Shown one piece after another: positions 44,820 through 51,506 of a DNA stretch of 64,000 bases (within the stretch, counting starts at the first letter, position 1; every line of letters starts with the position of its first letter). The notes beneath the pieces were generated by a model. That model worked only from the letters and a program-made list of their open reading frames with translations, did no database searches and was not told the origin of the DNA. Source of the DNA: Chitinophaga sp. HK235 (lineage in GTDB: Bacteria; Bacteroidota; Bacteroidia; Chitinophagales; Chitinophagaceae); assembly GCF_018255755.1 (NCBI RefSeq), contig NZ_CP073766.1:6508501-6572500 (forward strand). The letters are read 5' to 3'. The translations under genes were made by a program, and so were the position numbers.

Positions 44820-45908
44820 ATGAATTTTAAATACAGCGATGTCGATAAAGCTATCGACGAAAGGAATTTCAAAATTCTTGAAGAAATAAACTTAATATCA
44901 CCAGCAACACTCCGGGAAGCTTATAATGGTGACTATGCATCTCCAATACATTATGCAGCTAAATTCGGAGATGCCGAAGTGTTGAATTTTTTCCATACAA
45001 TTGGCCTTGATTTAACTATTGAAGACGCTAATGGTATTAATGCGCTGGATGCTGCATCAAGTGGCAACAATATAAAGACAGCAAAGTGGTTGCTTGAAAA
45101 GGGGGGATCTATTGAGGGGGGAGCAAAAGCAATAATATCTCCTTTGATGAGTGCCGTTATGCTTGGCCATTTGGAGATGGTGAAGTTTCTGATCGAAAAT
45201 GGGGCTGATGTAAACAGAGTGCATGTAAGGACAGGGAAACTACCACTGGATGCAGCCCGGTCCAGAAAATATGATGAAATTGCAGCGCTGTTAACACAGC
45301 ATGGAGCCAGAAGCTATTCTACATTACCGGATTGGATAGAGAATGATATAAAAGGAAGTGGTATTCTTTCTCATGTTACATTGAGATTAGGCGAAATATT
45401 GCCTGTTGACATACCAACTCCAATCGATATAAAACCAGTTGTGTTGAAGCTTGTTCAGACAAATGGTGATAAGAACCGGGTGTTATTTACATTTGGTCTC
45501 TTTGACTTTCATAAACCTATGCTGGAGTTTTTCCTTGTGCTTCCTCAATATTGGAACTTTTATAATAAGGAAGATGGAAATCAGTTTCCTGTTTTGTTTT
45601 TAAGTAAACTGATCAACCATATTAAATCAGGTTGGAGTGTTAAAGAAGGGGATTGCTTACTCGCAGAAGATAGGATGTTTAATGATTTGAAATGGCCGGA
45701 GGGCATAGCGGGGCTATTTATCAGTGATGTAAAGTGGAAGTCGGGGAAAAGCACGGAAGAACTAAACAAGGATATAGAAGAGAGTGAACAGGTAAAGTTA
45801 TTTACATTGATTCCGTTAAAAGCTATAAAAGGTGGGTACGCTAAACTATCTATTGAAAAAGGCAGAGAATCAGGATGGACGAAGCTAACAGTACCTATAG
45901 AAGGTTAG
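44820..45908 (+). CDS. Ankyrin-repeat protein with SUFU-like domain, immunity-type
   Basis: The protein of about 362 aa has ankyrin repeats in the first half (for example SPIHYAAKFGDAEVLNFFHT, GINALDAASSGNNIKTAKWL, SPLMSAVMLGHLEMVKFLI and KLPLDAARSRKYDEIAALL). The C-terminal domain has the pattern VLFTFGLFDFHKPMLEFFLV, LPQYWN and LFLSKLINHI, resembling the suppressor-of-fused (SUFU) family, which is widely used as an immunity module against polymorphic toxins. An upstream ATG at 44799 behind AAGGGG would add seven residues and is a possible start. It stands in the string of immunity-like genes after the RHS effector. The base composition is more AT-rich than that of the RHS gene. Confidence 0.75.
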   Translation: MNFKYSDVDKAIDERNFKILEEINLISPATLREAYNGDYASPIHYAAKFGDAEVLNFFHTIGLDLTIEDANGINALDAASSGNNIKTAKWLLEKGGSIEGGAKAIISPLMSAVMLGHLEMVKFLIENGADVNRVHVRTGKLPLDAARSRKYDEIAALLTQHGARSYSTLPDWIENDIKGSGILSHVTLRLGEILPVDIPTPIDIKPVVLKLVQTNGDKNRVLFTFGLFDFHKPMLEFFLVLPQYWNFYNKEDGNQFPVLFLSKLINHIKSGWSVKEGDCLLAEDRMFNDLKWPEGIAGLFISDVKWKSGKSTEELNKDIEESEQVKLFTLIPLKAIKGGYAKLSIEKGRESGWTKLTVPIEG

Positions 45909-45937
45909 GGTTACACGTGAATAACTCAAGTAATAAA

Positions 45938-46438
45938 ATGAATCTAAAGGATATTAACTGGTTTGAAAATGTAGGTGTTCTTAATCGCACTGATTTTAAG
46001 ATTGAATCGAACCTGGTGGATAAGAAAAAATGTATCAGTAGTATCAATTCTTTGAAATGGGAAAACTTTGTTTTATATGCCATTAACAGATTGTCCTGGT
46101 ATATACAAAGTAGCCACAAGGAAGAATCAAATAACTGGAACAATATAGTCAGAGGATTTAAAGCGGAGTTCGATAATGATAAGGCGTATATATTGGAAAA
46201 AGCCAGTGTAAAAGATGTGCCGGAAGAAATAATGGTCGATACTAAAGGAGTGGTGACGATGTTTCTTGTGGAGAACTATTTTAAAGAAATGTTTGGAAAT
46301 GCTGTCCCAATCCAGTTTGATTATCTTATGGATGTTTATGTGAAGGGACATATCCCTTGTGGATGGGATGGGCCAATGCCTGAAAATAAAGGCGCTGATG
46401 CAATTGATTTTAGCAACGGGAAAATATTAGTATGGTAA
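45938..46438 (+). CDS. Immunity-type protein of unknown family
   Basis: This is a 166-aa soluble protein. It has no name that I recognise with certainty, but the C-terminal FDYLMDVYVKGHIPCGWDG and the short tail after it look like a group of small proteins often seen in Bacteroidota toxin-immunity arrays. The frame is open from 45875, overlapping the ankyrin gene, but ATG 45938 begins the conserved-looking sequence. The stop overlaps the next gene's start by seven bases. It is AT-rich compared with the core genes of the window. Confidence 0.6.
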   Translation: MNLKDINWFENVGVLNRTDFKIESNLVDKKKCISSINSLKWENFVLYAINRLSWYIQSSHKEESNNWNNIVRGFKAEFDNDKAYILEKASVKDVPEEIMVDTKGVVTMFLVENYFKEMFGNAVPIQFDYLMDVYVKGHIPCGWDGPMPENKGADAIDFSNGKILVW

Positions 46439-46821
46439 CAACAGAAATACTATCAATACTTAGTGTAAACAATATTCCGGTTTCGGAAGTGGAGGCATTT
46501 GTGCAGTTTTTACCCAGGAACGGTTTTAGTTTTTTGTCCGATAAGGAGCTTGATTCAATGTTGATTTTTCTTGGTCAGCAAGAAGATGATTTAAAGGAAA
46601 TTCTCCCTATCCTCACGGATAACAATTCGAATTTTTTATGCGTATTTGTGACAGGAAATCACAAAGGGCAAGTTTGTTATTTATCTCATGATGAAATTAA
46701 TTTAAATCCTATTTTTAGGAACATACCTAATTTGGTGAAGGCAATAAACGAGCATCCTGATTCATGGGATGTGACAGAACTTCCTCCTGATGTTTTCGAT
46801 TTTGAGAACCTACCATTTTAG
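46432..46821 (+). CDS. SMI1/KNR4-like (SUKH-related) immunity protein
   Basis: The 129-aa protein has the layout of short SUKH-superfamily immunity proteins. A helical start is followed by LPILTDNNSNFLCVFVTGNH, then KGQVCYLSHDEINLNPIFRN and a final helix (LVKAINEHPDSWD). The LTDNNSN-x-VY/VF-x-G-x-GQVCYLSHDE pattern is characteristic of this group as I remember it. Its start overlaps the previous gene by seven bases, so the two are translationally coupled. It probably protects against a toxin of a former RHS tip rather than the present one. Confidence 0.65.
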   Translation: MVTTEILSILSVNNIPVSEVEAFVQFLPRNGFSFLSDKELDSMLIFLGQQEDDLKEILPILTDNNSNFLCVFVTGNHKGQVCYLSHDEINLNPIFRNIPNLVKAINEHPDSWDVTELPPDVFDFENLPF

Positions 46822-46899
46822 ACATTTCCGGAAGAGTCAGATGGTTATTGATACTGGTTAAAAATGAGCTTTAAGCTATTCTGAATCGAACATTGCAAT

Positions 46900-47445
46900 A
46901 TGGACCTTTACAAGATAGGGAACGATTTTGAATATATAGACTTGTCCTTTATTAACAAGGAAGATGTCCGTTTGTATGCTTCTTTTAAAGGACAACCTAT
47001 TTCAGATACCTGGCATGAAGATGTATTTGAACTATCAGAAGATAAACTACAGAAAGGAAAGTCTTCAGATTTTGAAGCACGTTGCTATGGATCTACCTTA
47101 ATTGTTCAGAAAGAATTTGAGCCTGAATTTAAAGGTCGTCTGGATGGTAACATAGAAGTAAAACCCATAAAAGTTAAAGGGATTAATAAACCTTTCATTT
47201 TTATTAATCTTTTAAATGTGATACCGGCCATCAATTTTGAAGGAGTTTCGACTCAGGAATCCATGAAGCTGATACGTGAAAATAATATTCCATTTGATCT
47301 GAGTATTGTAAAGGAAGAGTTATTGTTTAGAGATGTGAAACTTAGCTTTTATTATTGTACGGATGCTTTTGTGGACTTTGTGAAAAGTTTGGGAATTAAA
47401 GGGCTGAAGTTTGAAGTAGCAGGTAAAGCAGCTCTGAAAAATTAG
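46900..47445 (+). CDS. Immunity-like protein, Imm11/DUF1629-type (tentative)
   Basis: This 181-aa soluble protein has a beta-rich N-terminal half and a C-terminal VKEELLFRDVKLSFYYCTDA then FVDFVKSLGIKGLKFEVAG. The last part resembles the C-terminal end of DUF1629/Imm11 immunity proteins (sequence of 'displaced fragment and final Gly-Leu-x-Phe strand'), but the match is by eye. It is in the immunity array between the SUKH-like gene and the duplicated copy of the RHS immunity gene. No other function is evident. Confidence 0.55.
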   Translation: MDLYKIGNDFEYIDLSFINKEDVRLYASFKGQPISDTWHEDVFELSEDKLQKGKSSDFEARCYGSTLIVQKEFEPEFKGRLDGNIEVKPIKVKGINKPFIFINLLNVIPAINFEGVSTQESMKLIRENNIPFDLSIVKEELLFRDVKLSFYYCTDAFVDFVKSLGIKGLKFEVAGKAALKN

Positions 47446-47479
47446 GATATAAGTGTTACCTCTATAAATATTTAATAAA

Positions 47480-48056
47480 ATGAAAAGAGGCAACAATATT
47501 ATTAAGCAGATAGGGCTGTTTATGACAGCTGTTGATCAGCATGAGTTGTCAAAATTACTGTCAGACTCTTTTGAAAACATCCATTTTATTGATACTGCAA
47601 AGAGTAATGACAAAAGTATAAAAGAACTGACTACGCTTGCTGAGACAACTGTTGCCGCAACCATTCTGAATGCAGCTGTTTTCTCAATAGACGAATACAG
47701 GCAGCTGGTAGACGCGCAGGATACACCACCTTATAGTTTTCCAATGGTTGGAAAAGGAATGATACAATACATACCCCCCACCGTGGCCAAATATGATGAT
47801 AAATGCCTGAAAGATGGCTATCTGGGCGTGTCATATAATGTTAATGATAGTGAGACGGAAGCCTTTGTGAAGAAAGTCTTCAAAATGGTTGGTGAGAAAG
47901 GTAAAAAGGTTTTTTTTAACTGCCAGGAATAAAGACCTTGTTGCGGATACGGCTGAAAAGAATATTGTGGCATGGCCAGATGCAGTGATTAAATATAGTG
48001 GAGTAAATGGAAAATACTTAACCCAGACAAAAGAAAGATATCTGATTGCTAAATAG
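47480..48056 (+). pseudogene. Frameshifted second copy of the RHS immunity gene
   Basis: This copy differs from 44185-44760 by about twenty substitutions (my count) over 576 bases, plus one extra T in a T-run: eight T in place of seven, near 47909-47916. The frame therefore ends early at 47932, giving 150 aa with a false tail (KKVFFNCQE) instead of the last 50 residues. The remaining sequence after the insertion is intact in the other frame down to the TAG at 48054-48056. It could be a decayed spare, a slip-strand phase switch, or a base-calling error in a homopolymer. Confidence 0.85.
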
Positions 48057-48074
48057 AAGTTTCTAAAGACCCAA

Positions 48075-48105
48075 GGGCCCCATCATACTTCGATGATCGG
48101 GGCCC
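48075..48105. terminator. Hairpin after the immunity array
   Basis: GGGCCCCATCAT (48075-48086) pairs with ATGATCGGGGCCC (48093-48105), with one bulged C and a 6-base loop. The stem is strong, but no T-run follows on the plus strand. It may still end transcription of the array, or of the minus-strand gene from the other side. Confidence 0.55.
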
Positions 48106-48138
48106 GATGTAGTAACTCTTCCGGGCAAGATACCCGCA

Positions 48139-48573
48139 CTAATCCTTCTCTCCAAGCGTAATCCGAAGCCGGTTAAGTGCATTCATCAGCGAAATACTGG
48201 TAGTGAGATCCACCACTTCTTTTTCGCTAAAATGTTGCTCTAGTTTTTCGCGTATCGTCTGAAGATCATTCTGCATCAATGTGACTGCTTCTGCCCATAA
48301 CAATACCAGTTCCTGCACCGGATCAAAAGCTTTGGAATGTTTCCAGCCGGGCAGTTTATCGAGTATATCCTGGTTGATACCCATTTGTCTTAATTCATTG
48401 TTGTGAAAGCTGCAGCAATAGGCGCATCCGTTTAATTGGGATACCCGTAGTTCTGCCAGTGCAATCAGTTTGTTGTCCAGGCCTGACTTTCTGATACTGG
48501 CATGTGATTGATACAGAAAGCCGATTGTTTCTTTTGAGATGGTTTTGTAATCCATGTACTGTGTTGTCTTCAT
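48139..48573 (-). CDS. Carboxymuconolactone decarboxylase/AhpD-family protein
   Basis: This 144-aa member of the CMD/AhpD-like family has the active-site pattern Glu41 then Cys50-AY-Cys53-CSF-His57 (in SQLNGCAYCCSFHNN), the CxxC disulfide of AhpD-type peroxidase partners. It forms an all-helical, probably oligomeric, protein that takes part in disulfide-based reduction of peroxides or electrophiles. The physiological partner is not in the window. It is divergent from the AraC gene at 48690, which is likely its regulator. Confidence 0.88.
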   Translation of the reverse strand: MKTTQYMDYKTISKETIGFLYQSHASIRKSGLDNKLIALAELRVSQLNGCAYCCSFHNNELRQMGINQDILDKLPGWKHSKAFDPVQELVLLWAEAVTLMQNDLQTIREKLEQHFSEKEVVDLTTSISLMNALNRLRITLGEKD

Positions 48574-48657
48574 TTATTGTTTCACAAAATTGGTCATCTT
48601 ACCCACCACCTGACGGTAATGTCATCTGAAAAAACAGTAACGTGATAGGAAATGGCT

Positions 48658-48685
48658 TTTGCCTGGGCAGGAGTTTGTATTTTTG
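48658..48685 (+). promoter_or_regulatory. Predicted promoter of the AraC gene at 48690
   Basis: TTTG (48658-48661) and TATTTTTG (48678-48685, an exact TAnnTTTG box) are separated by 16 bases, slightly shorter than the usual 19. The -7 box ends only four bases before the ATG at 48690. This would place the transcription start at or beside the start codon, giving a leaderless or nearly leaderless message. Confidence 0.5.
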
Positions 48686-48689
48686 TAGT

Positions 48690-49529
48690 ATGGAGCACCT
48701 GCATGATACATTTGCTGTTGAGATCGCTGAATACGAGGACTGGAGCGAAAGAAACCGGAAGAATAACTTCTTTGAACTGGTATATGTTCTTCGGGGGACG
48801 GGTTTGCAAAGCGTAAATTATGTCAAAAGGAAATATGCTAAAAACGGTATTTTCCTTCTTCCTGCGGCTAAATGCCATATGTATATTATAGAAGAGCCAA
48901 CACGTTTTCTTTTTATCCGTTTTACCGGAAGTTACTTTGCATCCAGAGGAAAAGACCAGATCGATTACAGTTCATGGTTTAGCCATCTGAATTTCATTCT
49001 GGGCAATCATGATCGTTTTCCGGGAGAGATCATCAGCGATCCTGTAGAGAAAAGCCGGGTGAAGAGATTGCTGGATGTGGTGCTTTCCGAATACCAGCGA
49101 AAAGATGCCTGTTCTGCTTTTGTTATCCAGAATACCTTAGTATCTGTGTTGGGTATTCTGGCACATAATATTCAAAAAAAGGTATTGCAGGGACGTACGT
49201 TTAAAGACAGCAGATTTACCGAATTAATCAATTTTATATCCTTTAATATTTTAGACCCGGAAAAGATATCACCTGCGTATCTTTCTGATAAATTTAATAT
49301 TTCGGAGAGCTATTTCAGCGAATACTTTCAGAGGAATGCCTCCGAGCGTTTTCAGGACTTCGTGTTAAAAACCCGTTTACAAATTGCGGAGTCCAGAGCT
49401 ATCTATACCAGTACACCTATAACAGAAATCGCCTGGGAGCTGGGGTTTACGGATAGCAGTCATCTGAATAGAATGATGAAAAAACATTTTGGCAGAGGGA
49501 TGAGGGAGCTGAGAAAAGGAGTCATGTGA
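48690..49529 (+). CDS. AraC-family transcription regulator
   Basis: The 279-aa regulator has an N-terminal cupin-like sensing domain (FFELVYVLRGTGLQSVNYVK, GIFLLPAAKCHMY) and a C-terminal AraC HTH pair: SPAYLSDKFNISESYFSEYF and ITEIAWELGFTDSSHLNRMM, with KKHFGRGMRELRK at the end. It is divergent from the CMD/AhpD-like gene and probably controls it. Its own start is ATG 48690. No good alternative exists inside the sensing domain. Confidence 0.88.
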   Translation: MEHLHDTFAVEIAEYEDWSERNRKNNFFELVYVLRGTGLQSVNYVKRKYAKNGIFLLPAAKCHMYIIEEPTRFLFIRFTGSYFASRGKDQIDYSSWFSHLNFILGNHDRFPGEIISDPVEKSRVKRLLDVVLSEYQRKDACSAFVIQNTLVSVLGILAHNIQKKVLQGRTFKDSRFTELINFISFNILDPEKISPAYLSDKFNISESYFSEYFQRNASERFQDFVLKTRLQIAESRAIYTSTPITEIAWELGFTDSSHLNRMMKKHFGRGMRELRKGVM

Positions 49530-49559
49530 CCCCAACGATTATTGCTATAAATAAATAAT

Positions 49560-50057
49560 ATGGTATTCGGACAGGAAAATATATTCACCATCGACGCAGA
49601 CTTGAGCCAATCAGGCTATTACACTTTTATTAATTGCTGTTTCCGGGTTAAAGAGGTGACCATTGGAGATATAACACAGTTGTCTTTGTTAGGGGTAGCG
49701 CAGCCGCTCTTTAAGAAGATCCTGTTAAAAGAAGGCCAGCGGAGTGCTGCTGCATTGGAGAAAAACAGTGCTGACGAAATCATTCATCTGTTAAAAGAGG
49801 CGAAATCCGGTGACAATGAGGCCGCAGAAGCACTATTGGAAACATTGGAGATAGACCTGAATGGTATCGAATGTTTTGATGGATATTATTTTTTTCTGAT
49901 AGAAAGCCAGGGATTTGACCGGCTGCTTATCAGTGATAATGTAGATAAGAAAAATTATGAATTTAAGTTGCCTAAAAATCATTTCTATAAGAGCATCAAA
50001 TTGTTGCTGTCATGGATTAATGATGTTACTTACATTGCCCTGAAGACTGATATGTAG
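49560..50057 (+). CDS. Small unknown protein, possibly Imm42-like
   Basis: This 165-aa soluble protein has the start MVFGQENIFTIDADLSQSGY and the later YFFLIESQGFDRLLISDN. These parts recall the Imm42 group of immunity proteins, but I cannot be sure. It is alone, 30 bases after the AraC gene and separated from the RHS island by the CMD/AraC pair, and closes at a strong terminator. If it is an immunity gene it may be a relic of an older effector island. Confidence 0.45.
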   Translation: MVFGQENIFTIDADLSQSGYYTFINCCFRVKEVTIGDITQLSLLGVAQPLFKKILLKEGQRSAAALEKNSADEIIHLLKEAKSGDNEAAEALLETLEIDLNGIECFDGYYFFLIESQGFDRLLISDNVDKKNYEFKLPKNHFYKSIKLLLSWINDVTYIALKTDM

Positions 50058-50076
50058 AGATGCTATCGTATGAAAA

Positions 50077-50122
50077 AAGCTGTCTCCTGTTCATACGAAG
50101 CATAGGAGACAGCTTCTTTTTT
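50077..50122. terminator. Bidirectional terminator between convergent genes
   Basis: AAGCTGTCTCCT (50077-50088) pairs with AGGAGACAGCTT (50104-50115), a 12-bp perfect stem with a 15-base loop. T-runs follow on the plus strand (to 50122), and A-rich sequence precedes it, giving a U-run for the minus strand. It separates the gene ending at 50057 from the minus-strand SusD gene ending at 50137. Confidence 0.88.
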
Positions 50123-50136
50123 TACTTCATCGGATT

Positions 50137-51492
50137 TTATCTGTTCTCTTTATAAATATCCCAGTTCACTTCATCGGCGGGCCTTTCAAGCTGCGTGAAA
50201 ACGCTGCCCTGGTCCTGTGCTACGGGGATCTCATTCAGGCGGTTGTAGCGACGGAGGTCTATCCAGCGGTGTCCTGCCGGCTCAAACCAGAGAGAGTACC
50301 TCCGCTGGAAAAGTATTTCTGTAATGAGGGCTGGAGTGTCTTTCGTACCATTGTAGGGTGTAAGGCCGGCAGCGGAACGTATGCGGTTAATAGCCGCAAT
50401 AGCATCTTCCGGCTGATTCAGCTGGGCTTTGGCTTCTGCATAGATCAGGATCAGCTCTTCGTTCCGGATATAGGGGATAGGGCTTGTGTTCTGCGCCCAG
50501 CGCTTATCCTGATACTGGCTGGATAACGGTACTGCACCTACGGTGTTGATCAGTGGTTGTTTTCTTAAAAAGAATTTTTCGGTTACTCTTTTATCGCCCG
50601 GCAAAGCATCTGCAACAAGCGAAGGATGCACTACGGGCACCCCGCTGAAACTGCCATCCGGCAGGTAATAGAGCGGATTAAAACCATCTGGCGGTGCGCC
50701 GTATATATGAGCTGGTCCGGCGTTCAGATTACCATTGAGATCAAAGAAGGAGCTGGAAAGCGCATCCAGTGCCCCCTGCCAGTCCTGCTGATAAATGGCT
50801 GTGCGGGCGGCCAGCGCACGGTTTACTTTTGCCAATCCTGCCGGAGTGCTGAAGTTGCTGTAGCCGGCTGTAAGCCTGAATGGTAGTGTGTTTCCAGCTT
50901 GTGCCAGTGCTTTGTAGCCGCTGTCCAACACATTCCTGATTGCTTTCAAAGCGTTTTCATAACTCACGAAGTTGCCGGGATTCAGCTCATCGCTTACTGC
51001 TATGCGTATACCGCTTTTATACTGGCTGTTGGCCGGGATGAGATACTGGTATCCCTGAATGGTGAGCGCAAATCCAATGTAGGACTGCTTTTCAATATCA
51101 CTCACGGCCTGTGTGTTGTTCACGGCACTGATGAGCACATTCGCCTGTTTGATGGTCTGGTAGGGAGCTGCATAAGCGGTAAATACACCATAGAAGTTGG
51201 CATCTGGCTTGCGCCCGCCCTGACCCAGCCAGAACTGTATGTTTCTGGAATCAGCGGAATTGAAATACCAGATTTCCCGGCCGAAGGTGCCAAACGCTGT
51301 AGCGGCATTGAAGAGGTATTCCCTGCTGCGCGTTTCCAGGCCGGTAACAAGGCTCTGCAGCTGGTTGCGGGAAGCATTGGCCGTAACGCTTGCCACGGAT
51401 GGATTGTTCGGATCTGCAATAGGATCCAGTTTGCAGGAGCCTAATGTCATTGCAAAAAGTATAAAGAGTGTAGTGATCTTTTTTTTCATCAT
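50137..51492 (-). CDS. SusD/RagB-family surface lipoprotein
   Basis: This 451-aa glycan- or nutrient-binding lipoprotein starts with a lipobox signal (TTLFILFAMTLGSC). The TPR-rich fold of SusD is seen in its N-terminal LQSLVTGLETRSREYLFNAA, in ELILIYAEAKAQLNQPEDAI, then INRIRSAAGLTPY, and in a terminal FEPAGHRWIDLRRYNRLNEI. It is 14 bases downstream of the SusC gene and forms with it the usual SusCD uptake pair. No degradative enzyme is in the pair's operon, so the substrate is not indicated. Confidence 0.92.
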   Translation of the reverse strand: MMKKKITTLFILFAMTLGSCKLDPIADPNNPSVASVTANASRNQLQSLVTGLETRSREYLFNAATAFGTFGREIWYFNSADSRNIQFWLGQGGRKPDANFYGVFTAYAAPYQTIKQANVLISAVNNTQAVSDIEKQSYIGFALTIQGYQYLIPANSQYKSGIRIAVSDELNPGNFVSYENALKAIRNVLDSGYKALAQAGNTLPFRLTAGYSNFSTPAGLAKVNRALAARTAIYQQDWQGALDALSSSFFDLNGNLNAGPAHIYGAPPDGFNPLYYLPDGSFSGVPVVHPSLVADALPGDKRVTEKFFLRKQPLINTVGAVPLSSQYQDKRWAQNTSPIPYIRNEELILIYAEAKAQLNQPEDAIAAINRIRSAAGLTPYNGTKDTPALITEILFQRRYSLWFEPAGHRWIDLRRYNRLNEIPVAQDQGSVFTQLERPADEVNWDIYKENR

Positions 51493-51506
51493 CAGTAATT
51501 AAAAAA

